Assembly: GCA_964522525.1 (NCBI GenBank)
Contig: CAZFWG010000011.1
Span: forward strand, 1-64,000
Direction: 5' to 3'
Origin: CAYUYV01 sp964522525
GTDB taxonomy: Bacteria; Pseudomonadota; Alphaproteobacteria; JAJFIK01
DNA length: 64,000 nucleotides
This document shows, piece after piece, positions 52,909-62,239 of this stretch. A program made the translations under genes and the position numbers. The notes below the pieces were generated by a model. It worked only from the letters and a program-made list of their open reading frames with translations, was not told the origin of the DNA and made no database searches. Each line of letters begins with the position of its first letter. The stretch's first letter is position 1.

Positions 52909-54078
52909 TCAATCCACGGCGACCAGATCGACCCGATCCCACATTTGCATGGTCGCCCGGGCCTGATCGCGGCCCAGGGTATCGAAGAGGCGGGAAATCT
53001 GCTCGAGCTGCTGGGCGGGCAAGGCCTGGCCCTGACGTCGGTAGTCAAGGAGCAGAAAAAGCGACGTGAACTGACTGCGGTCCAGGTCGAGGGCGCGGCA
53101 GATGACGGCCATCGCCTCCCCTCCCGGATCACCCAGCACCCGGGCGATGGTCTGGGGCGCCACTTTCAGCCGCCGTGCGGCATCGCGGGCGAAAGCGGGC
53201 AGATTGCCCGAGCGCAAATGGCCAAGGGCGGCGGAAATGGGCCCATATTGGGCGAGCCGGTCACGGCCCAGGACCGCGACTTCGTCAAAAGCGGCCTTGA
53301 GCCCGCCATATCCGTCGGCCGCCAATTCCTCCAACACCCGGTCGACATGTTCGGGAAGGACCTGGAACCGTTCCAGAAGCACGGGACGAAGCTTGCCGGC
53401 GGCCGCCCAGAACAGCTGATGGGCCAGACCCGACGACAGATCCGGCCGCTTGGCCAAGGCCTCGCCGATCAGGGGATCATCGCCCATGCGGGCGATGATG
53501 CGGGCAAAGGCGTCCTGGGAAATGCGCGCGGTGGCGTTGCGCAACAAAACGAGGGCGACGTCGGATTCACCGTGGGAAACGAGGGCATCGCCGATCTTGC
53601 GTCCGATATGGGGTCGCGCCGCCGCCGCGAGCCGGTGGCCGTGGGACCGCTCGCAGGCCTTGAGCAGATCGCCTTCCTTCAGGATCGGGGAGCCCAAAAT
53701 GATGGGCTTGGCGACCGGCGCCTCATCTTCCAGCAGCCAAGCGTAAAGGCGCTCAGGCGGTGTGTCGATCTCGGCCACCTGCTCGGCCAGCCGGGCCCGA
53801 ACCGCCGTTTCGACATCCCCGACCAGATCGATGAGAATCTCATCGATCAGCATTCGTTCCTTCTCGGAAGGCTGGGCAGCGCCGCCCAGAAGGCCCGCGA
53901 CTTTCTCCAGCAGCGCTTCCTGGGCTTCCTTGCGCCGCCGGCCAGCAAGCGTCGCGAGACTGAGCAGTGACTGACCCATGGCGCTCCCCTTAGCCGCGTC
54001 CTCAAGGGCGTTGTCATCCCCATCCGTCGGGGAAAGCGCGTCGGTTCGGGATCCGCTCACCTTGGCTTCCTCCTCCAT
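52909..54078 (-). CDS. DUF2336 protein
   Basis: Soluble, helical repeat-like protein of 389 aa with the DUF2336 region (ADTPPERLYAWLL-type repeats, AAAARPHIGRKIGDALVSHGESDVALVLLRN, DLSSGLAHQLFWAAAGKLRPVLLERF). Members are widespread in alphaproteobacteria and some are linked to stress or motility regulation, but function is not settled. No signal or TM. It is divergent from the small lipoprotein gene. Confidence 0.85.
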   Translation of the reverse strand: MEEEAKVSGSRTDALSPTDGDDNALEDAAKGSAMGQSLLSLATLAGRRRKEAQEALLEKVAGLLGGAAQPSEKERMLIDEILIDLVGDVETAVRARLAEQVAEIDTPPERLYAWLLEDEAPVAKPIILGSPILKEGDLLKACERSHGHRLAAAARPHIGRKIGDALVSHGESDVALVLLRNATARISQDAFARIIARMGDDPLIGEALAKRPDLSSGLAHQLFWAAAGKLRPVLLERFQVLPEHVDRVLEELAADGYGGLKAAFDEVAVLGRDRLAQYGPISAALGHLRSGNLPAFARDAARRLKVAPQTIARVLGDPGGEAMAVICRALDLDRSQFTSLFLLLDYRRQGQALPAQQLEQISRLFDTLGRDQARATMQMWDRVDLVAVD

Positions 54079-54341
54079 GGGATGACGCGACTCCCAAGGC
54101 CCTTCACCGCGTCGCCCGGCGCCTCGCCGGTAACGCTAATAGGGACCATGAAATTGGTGAAAGCGTCGTGAACGCCGCCCAATAGGGCTTTCAAGAGGGC
54201 GGTATCTGTCGCATGGTACGGTTCCGTTTATGGGTTGTGATACTCTTAGGCTGTTCAGGTTGAATGACGCGGCCGGACGGGAACGACCCGGCCCCCGAGG
54301 AAACGCCCGGCTGAGAACAGGCAAGAAAAAGGTGTGGTGGC

Positions 54342-54677
54342 ATGATGAAGCATTCAGCGGTGAGAACCGGGATTTGCCGGGCGAGTTCCGCTCTTCTTTG
54401 CGGTCTGGTGGTCATGGGCCTCGGGGCCTGCGCCAATCGCACCGATCCAGCCATCGTCAACACGGCCAGCTACCAGACCGGCTATTCCGACGGCTGCGCG
54501 ACCGGGAACCAGCAGATTGCGGGTTTCAAGAAGACGGTCAGGCGCAACGAAGCCCAATTCAAGACCGATGAGGCCTATCGGATCGGATGGAGCCAGGGCT
54601 TCAGCGCCTGTGGCGGCCAAAAGACTCGGCGCGAGGACTTCCTGTCCGAAGACCGCTTTGATCAGGGTCCGATCTGA
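54342..54677 (+). CDS. small lipoprotein with Gly-aromatic repeats
   Basis: Lipoprotein of 111 aa. Signal peptide with lipobox LGAC at residues about 26-31. The mature part has a tandem pattern: YQTGYSDGCATGN and YRIGWSQGFSACGG, each with a G-Y/W-x2-G-C/F core, which recalls small outer-membrane-associated lipoproteins of alphaproteobacteria. No function is known. It faces the CPA1 antiporter gene on the opposite strand. Confidence 0.65.
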   Translation: MMKHSAVRTGICRASSALLCGLVVMGLGACANRTDPAIVNTASYQTGYSDGCATGNQQIAGFKKTVRRNEAQFKTDEAYRIGWSQGFSACGGQKTRREDFLSEDRFDQGPI

Positions 54678-54732
54678 TCCCAAGGCACGCTGAACCAGGT
54701 CTTTGCCTCACGTCGATCAAGCCACAACAACA

Positions 54733-57210
54733 TTAGTTGTGTCCGGCGCGCTCGGCGGCCGTCGCCTCGATCTCTTTGGCGATCCGTTTGTTGTTGCGGA
54801 TGTGTTGTTGGAAGTCCCGGCGGGACAGGGCCAGCAGCGTACAGAAGCCCGAGGCGCGCACATCCGCGTTCCGAGGCTCATCGGTGACCAGCGCCACTTC
54901 GCCGAAAAATTCCCCGCTGCCGAGCTTGATGCACCGATCGGGCAGGACGACCTCCACCTCCCCGGCGGCAATGAAATACATGCAGTCACCCAGATCGCCC
55001 CGCCGCAGAACCAATTCGCCCGGCGCGAAGAAGCGGGGCGTCAAAATGCGGGCCAGACGCTTCAAGGTCGCCGGGTCGAGAGCCGTCAAGAGGCTGACTT
55101 TCTGAAGCATGGAGGTCAGGCGCAATCCCAGATCAAGATCCGGGCGACGCTCAAGGGCCCGAGCCCGGGCCAGGCGGTCCTGTTCCAGATCCTTGTAGAC
55201 CTCGTTGCCGATGACGGCATGATCCCTCTGCTGACGGTATTCGCGCCCCTCCATCACCAGGGCGACCCGCTTGACATAGCGCGTGCGCAGCATTTCCGCA
55301 TAAGCAGGATACTGAAGATCGAGAACCTCGATCGCGCCTTCCACGATCTTGCGTCGTCGCATGAGGGCTGTCAGCAGGTCTTCGGCGACATCGGCCCCGA
55401 TCAGCGGGATGAGGTCCTTCTTGACAAAGCCGACGAGGTCCCGCAACGCCAATTGCATGATGATCAGCGTCTCGAAGCGCACGGAAATGACCTTGGACAA
55501 CGGCCCCCCAACTGCCATCCGGTTGTAGAGCCAGCGCGCCGCCCGAAGGCGCCAGCCCAGATTTGCCGCCTCCATGGCCATGTCGAGATACCGTTCCCGG
55601 CCGCCCAGTTTCGCCGCATCGATGAGCCGCCCGGTATGGGCACGCAGATCATCGGCAATCTGACGATCGAGGAGACCGTCCTGAAAATACTCCAGATAGA
55701 GTTCCCGTTCACGCCCGGCGAGCGCCATGAAGCCGAAACGGCACCGCTCCTCCTTGGGCACGAGCGCCTCGTCGGGTGTGACGCCAATACCGCCGTCCTT
55801 GTCCCCTTCGCCATCGGTGTCGGAAAAGGCGGACAGCCCGATCTGGACCACGGTCTCCTTCATGCGACTGCTGGCCCGGGTCTGGGACAGCCGCCTTGAA
55901 CGGTCCCGCAAGGCCCGCTCGCTCACGCCCAAGGCATTGAGCCCCAGTCCGCTCATCAAGGGACGGATCGTTGGGGCCATGACGAGAAGCGTCAACAGAA
56001 CGAAGCTCACCGCCGAGACCAGAATGAAGCGCTGCACTTCCTGGGGCACCGCAGGATTTTCGGAGATGGCGAGGGCCAGGGCGATGGTGACGGCGCCGCG
56101 CAAGCCTCCCCACACCAACACGGCCTTGTACGAACCACTGATGGACTGGGACAGCTTGGCCAGACTCAAGGCCGGCATCAGGCCATAGAGGACGGCCACC
56201 CGCGCGATGATGGTGGACAGGAAAAGGGTGGCGATGATGACAACATCCGTCCCGGAAATATCGGCGAGTGCCGCCGGCACCAGCATGGCGGCGAAGGTGA
56301 AAATAAGGGACGTGGCAATGAAATCCACGAGGCCCCAGGTTTCCCGCAGATCCTCCCACACGCCCGGACTGATCCGTGTCCGGCCTTCCGAGCCGATGAC
56401 AATGGCCGCCGTGACCACCGCGATGACCCCGGAGACACCGAGATAGACCTCGGCGATCACAAAGGCCAGATAGGCGAGCGAAAGCGTCAGCGTGATTTCG
56501 GTCAGCGCTGCGTCCCGCAAAAGGCCGATGATGGACACGAAGACACGGGCCAGGAGATAACCGAAGGCAAAGCCGCCGACGAGCCCGACCAGGAACGTGC
56601 TGATACCGACGAGAAAAGTGGGGTCCTCCCCCGTCAGAATGCCGACCAGCACGACAAAGATGGCAATGGCCGCCGCGTCGTTGAAAAGGCTTTCCCCTTC
56701 GACAATGATCGACAATCTGGTGGGGGCCCCAAGATCCCGGAAAATCGCGACGACGGCGGAGGAATCAGTAGTGGCGACGATCGCCGCAAGGACAAGACAG
56801 GCCACAAGCCCATATTGGGGCGCCACCAGATAGACCGCGACGCCAACCACGGCCGTACAGACCAGCACCGCCACGACGGCCAGCAGGATGACCGGCCCCA
56901 TGTCATCCATCAGCCGACGGAGATTAACCCCGAGCCCGGCGGAAAAGAGAAGCGGCGGCAGGAAAACATAGAAAAACGCATCCGACGACAGACCGAAAAG
57001 ATCCAATGCCTTGACGAGGTCGCCGACGGCACCGGGAGGCGTCGGCGCAAAGGCGGCGACCAGACCGACCGTTGTCCCGAAAATGGCGAGCAGCACCGTG
57101 TAGGGCACACGCAGGCGCCGGGCGACGGGCACCAACAGGCTGACGACGCCCAGCAGAACCGCCAAGCCGAAGACCGCGAGGATCACATCACCGGCGATAA
57201 CCGACGTCAT
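54733..57210 (-). CDS. CPA1-family Na+/H+ antiporter with C-terminal cNMP-binding domain
   Basis: Large protein of 825 aa. The N-terminal half (about 5-430) is a 12-TM cation/proton antiporter with FFYVFLPPLLFSAGLGVN and VIATTDSSAVVAIFRDLGAP-like sequence (the TDSSAVV motif) and ESLFNDAAAIAIFVV. After a helical linker, residues about 695-810 form a cyclic nucleotide-binding/Crp-like domain (LARILTPRFFAPGELVLRRGDLGDCMYFIAAGEVEV, SGEFFGEVAL). The architecture resembles sNHE/SOS1-like antiporters and implies gating by a cyclic nucleotide. No cyclase is nearby. Stop lies 55 bp from the small lipoprotein stop. Confidence 0.92.
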   Translation of the reverse strand: MTSVIAGDVILAVFGLAVLLGVVSLLVPVARRLRVPYTVLLAIFGTTVGLVAAFAPTPPGAVGDLVKALDLFGLSSDAFFYVFLPPLLFSAGLGVNLRRLMDDMGPVILLAVVAVLVCTAVVGVAVYLVAPQYGLVACLVLAAIVATTDSSAVVAIFRDLGAPTRLSIIVEGESLFNDAAAIAIFVVLVGILTGEDPTFLVGISTFLVGLVGGFAFGYLLARVFVSIIGLLRDAALTEITLTLSLAYLAFVIAEVYLGVSGVIAVVTAAIVIGSEGRTRISPGVWEDLRETWGLVDFIATSLIFTFAAMLVPAALADISGTDVVIIATLFLSTIIARVAVLYGLMPALSLAKLSQSISGSYKAVLVWGGLRGAVTIALALAISENPAVPQEVQRFILVSAVSFVLLTLLVMAPTIRPLMSGLGLNALGVSERALRDRSRRLSQTRASSRMKETVVQIGLSAFSDTDGEGDKDGGIGVTPDEALVPKEERCRFGFMALAGRERELYLEYFQDGLLDRQIADDLRAHTGRLIDAAKLGGRERYLDMAMEAANLGWRLRAARWLYNRMAVGGPLSKVISVRFETLIIMQLALRDLVGFVKKDLIPLIGADVAEDLLTALMRRRKIVEGAIEVLDLQYPAYAEMLRTRYVKRVALVMEGREYRQQRDHAVIGNEVYKDLEQDRLARARALERRPDLDLGLRLTSMLQKVSLLTALDPATLKRLARILTPRFFAPGELVLRRGDLGDCMYFIAAGEVEVVLPDRCIKLGSGEFFGEVALVTDEPRNADVRASGFCTLLALSRRDFQQHIRNNKRIAKEIEATAAERAGHN

Positions 57211-57284
57211 AGCCTGTCCTTATCCGGGCACCCGTTTGAGTACCGACAATCCTTTCCCGCCCCTTTTCCAGGAAAGAACCCGCT

Positions 57285-58157
57285 CTACTCGTAGGGCCGC
57301 TCCGCCCACCACGGGAAGAAGTCCGGCATGTCTTCGGACACTTTGAGCGTGTAGTTGGCAGGCCGCTTCTCCAGAAAGGACATGACGCCTTCCTTGGCAT
57401 CCGCGCCCCGCCCCGTCGCAAAGACGCCCCGGCTGTCGACCTTGTGGGCCTCCATCGGGTGGTCGGCGCCCAGCATCCGCCACATCATCTGCCGCGTCAG
57501 GGCCACGGACACGGCGGAGGTGTTTTCCGCGATTTCCCGGGCCATCTCCCGTGCCGCGGGCATCAGGTCCTGGGGTTTGTACATGCCCCTGATCAGGCCC
57601 GCATCAAGGGCCTCGGTGGCGGAAAAGACCCGGCCCGAATAGGTCCACTCCAGGGCGCGGGAAATGCCCACGAGCCGGGGCAGGAACCAGCTGCTGCAGG
57701 CTTCGGGAACGATGCCGCGCCGGGCAAAAACGAAGCCGAATTTCGCGTCTTCCGAGGCGAGGCGGACATCCATCGCAAGCTGCATGGTGGCGCCGACGCC
57801 AACGGCGGGACCGTTCACCGCCGCGATCACGGGCTTAAGGCACTCAAAAATCCGCAAAGTGAGTTGGCCGCCGCCGTCACGCAAAGAGGGATCGGAATAA
57901 TCGACGGACTGGGCCGTCCCCCTGGCCTCATAGTCAAAGGTTTGCGCGCCGCTCGAAAGATCCGCGCCGGCGCAGAAGGCCCGGCCCTCCCCCGTCACGA
58001 TGACCGCCCGCACCTCGTCATCCCGATCGGCCCGGTCCAAGGCCTCGATCATCTCCTTCAACATGGTTCCCGTAAACGCGTTCAGCTTCTCCGGGCGATT
58101 GAGTGTGATGGTGAGGATCCGGTCCTCGACGGCGCAGGCGATCTGTTCAAATGCCAT
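57285..58157 (-). CDS. enoyl-CoA hydratase/isomerase family protein
   Basis: Crotonase-fold enzyme of 290 aa. Features are GEGRAFCAGADLSSG (oxyanion hole with the CAGAD motif), AAVNGPAVGVGATM and FVFARRGIVPEACSSW (active-site Glu). It is probably a fatty acid or dicarboxylic acyl-CoA hydratase/isomerase. Divergent from the GMC/acyl-CoA synthetase/MaoC operon across 228 bp, consistent with joint acyl-CoA metabolism. Confidence 0.9.
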   Translation of the reverse strand: MAFEQIACAVEDRILTITLNRPEKLNAFTGTMLKEMIEALDRADRDDEVRAVIVTGEGRAFCAGADLSSGAQTFDYEARGTAQSVDYSDPSLRDGGGQLTLRIFECLKPVIAAVNGPAVGVGATMQLAMDVRLASEDAKFGFVFARRGIVPEACSSWFLPRLVGISRALEWTYSGRVFSATEALDAGLIRGMYKPQDLMPAAREMAREIAENTSAVSVALTRQMMWRMLGADHPMEAHKVDSRGVFATGRGADAKEGVMSFLEKRPANYTLKVSEDMPDFFPWWAERPYE

Positions 58158-58385
58158 GGGTAAAACATCTCCCGATTGTCGGAGGCGCGCGTTCGCACCT
58201 CACCTGACATGCTCTTCTGATTTCGGGGAACGCGCGGGACTTTACGCCCCATGATCCCTATTTCTATCATGGATCGAGACGCCCCCTGTTCCCAAGCTTG
58301 ACCCCCATGGTCCGCCGTCGGGAAGCGAAGCGCAAGCGGGACCTGATCAACGACCCCCGGGACATCGGGGGCATTGGGAGAGACC

Positions 58386-59993
58386 ATGTACGACTATGTC
58401 ATCGTTGGTGCCGGATCCGCAGGGTGCGTGCTGGCAAACCGTCTGACCGAAGACAACAAGACCCGGGTGCTGCTGCTCGAAGCCGGGGGCCGGGACACCA
58501 GCCCCTGGATCCATATTCCCGTCGGCTACGCCATGACCTTGAAGGACCCCAAGGTCAACTGGCTGTTCGAGACCGAACCCGATCCGGGCACGAACGACCG
58601 GGTGCACACCTGGCCCCGGGGCAAGACGCTCGGCGGCTCAAGCTCCATCAACGGGCTTCTCTATGTGCGCGGCCAGGCCGAGGACTATGACGGCTGGCGC
58701 CAGATGGGCAATAGCGGCTGGGGGTATGCGGATGTCCTGCCCTATTTCCGCCGCTCGGAAGGCAATGAACGGCTCAAGGACGGCGTGCATGGGGGCGAGG
58801 GGCCCCTCAATGTCTCCGATCCCACCACGCTCAACCCCGTCAGCGATGCCATGATTGATGCGGGCGTCCAGGCCGGTCTGCCGCGCCGGGACGACATCAA
58901 CGGCGAGGAGCAGGAGGGCATCGGCTATTTTCAGCTGACGGTGAAAAACGGCATGCGCTGGAGCGCGGCCCAGGCCTATCTGCGCCCCGCCATGAAGCGC
59001 CCCAATCTCCGGGTGGAAACCAACGCCCTGACCGCCCGCGTGTTGTTCGACGGACGGCGCGCCGTCGGTGTCGCCTATGAGCGGGACGGCGAGGTCCTCG
59101 AGGCCCGCGCAGGCAAGGAAGTGATCCTGTGCGGCGGCGCGATCAATTCCCCCCAGCTTCTGGAGCTGTCGGGGATCGGCAATCCGGATGTGATCCGGGC
59201 GCAAGGCCTCGACGTGGTTCAGGCCCTGCCCGGCGTCGGCGAAAACCTCCAGGACCATTTCGTGACGGCCGTCCGCCACCGGATCACGCAACCCGTGACC
59301 GTCAACGACCAGATGCGCGGCTTCACCTTCATCCGGGAGGTGATGAAATATGCCCTGCGCCGCGAAGGCCTTCTCACGCTGAGCGCCGCGCATCTCTACG
59401 CCTTCGTCAAGACCCGGCCCGAGCTTGCCACGCCGGATGTCCAGTTCCACATTCTGCCTGCCACCATGGACATGAAGAAGATGACCGAGGAGCAGAAGAT
59501 GGAGCTCGAAAAGCTCCCGGGGCTGACAACGGCCCCCTGCCAGCTGCGGCCCGAAAGCCGCGGCAGCGTTCATCTGCGGGATGCGGACTTCCGGGCCCAT
59601 CCTGCCATTCGGCCGAACTATCTGAGTGACCCGATCGACCAGCAGACCGTGGTCGAGGGCCTGAGATGGGGGCGGCGGATCGTGGAGCAGCCCGCCATGG
59701 ATCCTTATCGGGGCGAGGAGTTGCTGCCGGGTGCCGCCTTACAATCCGACGACGAACTTCTGAGCTTTGCCCGGGAGACCGGCGGCACGATCTATCACCC
59801 GGTCGGCACCTGCAAAATGGGATCGGACCCTATGGCCGTTGTGAACGACCAGTTGAAAGTGCACGGCGTCGAGGGCTTACGGGTGGTGGATGCGTCCATC
59901 ATGCCGCGCCTCGTGTCCGGCAACACCAATGCACCCACGATCATGATCGCGGAAAAAGCAGCGGACATGATCCGGGGCCGGCCGGCCCCCTGA
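58386..59993 (+). CDS. GMC family FAD oxidoreductase (choline/alcohol dehydrogenase type)
   Basis: Flavoenzyme of 535 aa. FAD-binding motif DYVIVGAGSAGCVLANRLTE at the N terminus, GRDTSPWIHIPVGY, LGGSSSINGLLYVRG, and the C-terminal active-site sequence IYHPVGTCKMG and GNTNAPTIMIAEKAADMI. The ATG at 58386 has GGGAGAG upstream. Oxidises an alcohol, substrate unknown; the acyl-CoA synthetase and MaoC hydratase downstream suggest use of the product as an acid in CoA-linked breakdown. Confidence 0.93.
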   Translation: MYDYVIVGAGSAGCVLANRLTEDNKTRVLLLEAGGRDTSPWIHIPVGYAMTLKDPKVNWLFETEPDPGTNDRVHTWPRGKTLGGSSSINGLLYVRGQAEDYDGWRQMGNSGWGYADVLPYFRRSEGNERLKDGVHGGEGPLNVSDPTTLNPVSDAMIDAGVQAGLPRRDDINGEEQEGIGYFQLTVKNGMRWSAAQAYLRPAMKRPNLRVETNALTARVLFDGRRAVGVAYERDGEVLEARAGKEVILCGGAINSPQLLELSGIGNPDVIRAQGLDVVQALPGVGENLQDHFVTAVRHRITQPVTVNDQMRGFTFIREVMKYALRREGLLTLSAAHLYAFVKTRPELATPDVQFHILPATMDMKKMTEEQKMELEKLPGLTTAPCQLRPESRGSVHLRDADFRAHPAIRPNYLSDPIDQQTVVEGLRWGRRIVEQPAMDPYRGEELLPGAALQSDDELLSFARETGGTIYHPVGTCKMGSDPMAVVNDQLKVHGVEGLRVVDASIMPRLVSGNTNAPTIMIAEKAADMIRGRPAP

Positions 59994-60048
59994 CGTGCCG
60001 ACCCTACAGAGTGAGCGCCAACGAAAAACCTGTCGGAGGAAATGAACC

Positions 60049-61590
60049 ATGCATCCCTGTCAGCATGCGCAGACATCTCCCAACCGTGCGGCCTATATCA
60101 TGGCCGGCACGCTGGAGACCGTGACCTATCGTCAGCTTGAGGAGCGATCCAACCAGGGCGCCCACCTGTTTCGCGGGCTCGGCCTCAAGCCGGGGGATGT
60201 CATTGCCCTCTTCATGGAAAACAATGCCCGCTACCTGGAAATCTGCTGGGCGGCCCAACGCGCGGGCCTCTATTACACCTGCATCAGTTCGCGCCTGACC
60301 GCGAGCGAAGTCGACTACATTGTCGGCGATTGCGGCGCACAGGTCTTCATCACGTCCGCCGGTCAGGCGGAGCTCGCCAAGGAACTCGTCGATCTGATGC
60401 CGGGTGTCGGCCACCGTCTGATGGTGGGCGGCACGATCGAGGGCTATGCCTCCTATGAAAAGGCCCGGGATGAGCAGCCCACGGACAGCATTGCGGACGA
60501 GACGGCGGGTGCCGACATGCTTTATTCGTCCGGTACGACCGGCCGGCCCAAGGGCATCAAGGTACCCCTGACCGGCGAGGCCATTGACGCTCCCAACCCC
60601 CTCCTGGGTCTCGCCCAGTTTCTCTATGGGTTCACGGAGGACACGGTCTATCTCTCACCGGCCCCGCTCTACCATGCAGCCCCCTTGCGCTATTGCATGG
60701 CGGTGCAACGCCTGGGCGGCACCGTCGTCGTCATGGAGAAGTTCGAGCCGGAAGAAGCGTTGCGCCTCATTGAATGGCACAAGATTACCCACAGCCAGTG
60801 GGTGCCGACCATGTTCGTGCGCATGCTGAAACTCCCCCAAGAGCTACGCCAGCAATATGATGTGAGTTCCCTCAAGGTTGCGATCCACGCAGCCGCCCCC
60901 TGCCCCGTGCCGATCAAGCAGCAGATGATGGATTGGTGGGGACCCGTGATCTACGAATATTATGCGGGCACCGAAGGAAACGGGTTCTGCGCCATCTCGC
61001 CGGAGGAGTGGCTGGCCCGGCCCGGTTCCGTCGGCAAGGCGCTGCTGGGGGAAATCCACATCATTGATGAGGACGGTACCGAACAGCCGGCTGGGGAAGC
61101 CGGAACCATTTACTTCGCCAACGGACCGGAGTTCGAGTACCACAATTCTCCCGACAAGACGGCCGAAAGCCGCAATGCGGACGGTTGGTCCACGCTCGGG
61201 GATGTGGGCTATGTGGATGAGGAAGGCTATCTTTTCCTCACCGACCGCAAGGCCTTTATGATCATTTCAGGCGGCGTGAACATCTATCCGCAGGAGATCG
61301 AAAACCTCCTCATCACCCATGACAAGGTGGCGGATGTGGCCGTGATCGGCGTCCCAAACGAGGATTTCGGCGAAGAGGTGAAGGCCGTCGTTCAGCCGGC
61401 TGACTTTCAGATGGCGGGTCCGGATCTCGAAGCGGAACTCATCGGTTTTTGCCGGGAGCATCTGTCCCACGTCAAATGCCCGCGCAGCGTGGATTTCATG
61501 GAAGAACTGCCGCGCCACCCCACGGGCAAGCTCTATAAGCGCCTGATCCGCGACCGCTACTGGGGCAATCGGGATTCAAAGATTGTCTGA
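60049..61590 (+). CDS. acyl-CoA synthetase (AMP-forming)
   Basis: ANL-superfamily enzyme of 513 aa. ATP/AMP motif SSGTTGRPKGIKV (about 162-174), EYYAGTEGNG, DVGYVDEEGYLFLTDR and the catalytic Lys in PTGKLYKR at the C terminus. It activates a carboxylic acid to acyl-CoA via acyl-AMP. GGAGGAA precedes the ATG. The operon order is GMC oxidoreductase, this gene, MaoC hydratase. Confidence 0.94.
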   Translation: MHPCQHAQTSPNRAAYIMAGTLETVTYRQLEERSNQGAHLFRGLGLKPGDVIALFMENNARYLEICWAAQRAGLYYTCISSRLTASEVDYIVGDCGAQVFITSAGQAELAKELVDLMPGVGHRLMVGGTIEGYASYEKARDEQPTDSIADETAGADMLYSSGTTGRPKGIKVPLTGEAIDAPNPLLGLAQFLYGFTEDTVYLSPAPLYHAAPLRYCMAVQRLGGTVVVMEKFEPEEALRLIEWHKITHSQWVPTMFVRMLKLPQELRQQYDVSSLKVAIHAAAPCPVPIKQQMMDWWGPVIYEYYAGTEGNGFCAISPEEWLARPGSVGKALLGEIHIIDEDGTEQPAGEAGTIYFANGPEFEYHNSPDKTAESRNADGWSTLGDVGYVDEEGYLFLTDRKAFMIISGGVNIYPQEIENLLITHDKVADVAVIGVPNEDFGEEVKAVVQPADFQMAGPDLEAELIGFCREHLSHVKCPRSVDFMEELPRHPTGKLYKRLIRDRYWGNRDSKIV

Positions 61591-61645
61591 AGAACAGACC
61601 TGAAGGGCAATTCCGCCACGACCTCAAACAGGAGGAGAGTTCAGT

Positions 61646-62098
61646 ATGCGTATGGTATCTTTTGAGGAGCTGCCGTCCCTGGTGGGCCAGGAAGTCGGTG
61701 TTTCCGACTGGTTCGAGGTCACCCAGGAGCGGATCAACATGTTCGCCGAGGCGACGGGCGATCACCAATGGATCCATGTGGATGTGGACCGGGCGGCGCA
61801 GGAGCTGCCCACCGGCACGACCATTGCCCACGGCTTCCTGACACTCTCCCTGATCCCCATGTTGGGCGCCCAGATCATGGGCATTTCAGGCGTCAGCCGG
61901 GGGATCAATTATGGCTGCAACAAGGTGCGTTTCACCAATATGGTGCCGACGGGTTCCCGGGTGCGGGCGCGCCAGAAAATGGTCTCGGCCACCGCGAAGG
62001 GCGGCGGCACCCAGCTCATCAGCGAATTCACAATCGAGGTCGAAGGTCAGGACCGACCGGCCTGTATCGCGGAATCGATCACCATCGTCTATCCGTAA
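61646..62098 (+). CDS. MaoC-family (NodN-like) dehydratase
   Basis: Hot-dog-fold hydratase of 150 aa: AEATGDHQWIHVDVDRA (active-site Asp/His motif), TTIAHGFLTLSLIPML and KVRFTNMVPTGSRVRA. It likely hydrates enoyl-CoA esters made by this pathway. GGAGGAGA precedes the ATG. It is the last gene before a strong terminator. Confidence 0.92.
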   Translation: MRMVSFEELPSLVGQEVGVSDWFEVTQERINMFAEATGDHQWIHVDVDRAAQELPTGTTIAHGFLTLSLIPMLGAQIMGISGVSRGINYGCNKVRFTNMVPTGSRVRARQKMVSATAKGGGTQLISEFTIEVEGQDRPACIAESITIVYP

Positions 62099-62183
62099 GG
62101 CTGCAGAACGGCGTTCGCCCGCAGGCTCGGCACACTGGCCCGAGAGCCAAGCCCCATCGGATGAAAAGACCCATCCATGAAAA

Positions 62184-62218
62184 AGGCCCTGGAGCTTGGC
62201 TCCAGGGCCTCTTTTTTT
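62184..62218 (+). terminator. strong intrinsic terminator, bidirectional
   Basis: Perfect 12-bp GC-rich stem AGGCCCTGGAGC (62184-62195), 3-nt loop, GCTCCAGGGCCT (62199-62210), then C and seven T. It is preceded by a run of A, so it also terminates on the minus strand. It sits between the converging MaoC gene and RTX gene. Confidence 0.95.
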
Positions 62219-62239
62219 GGTCCCGACCAGGAGGCGGGA

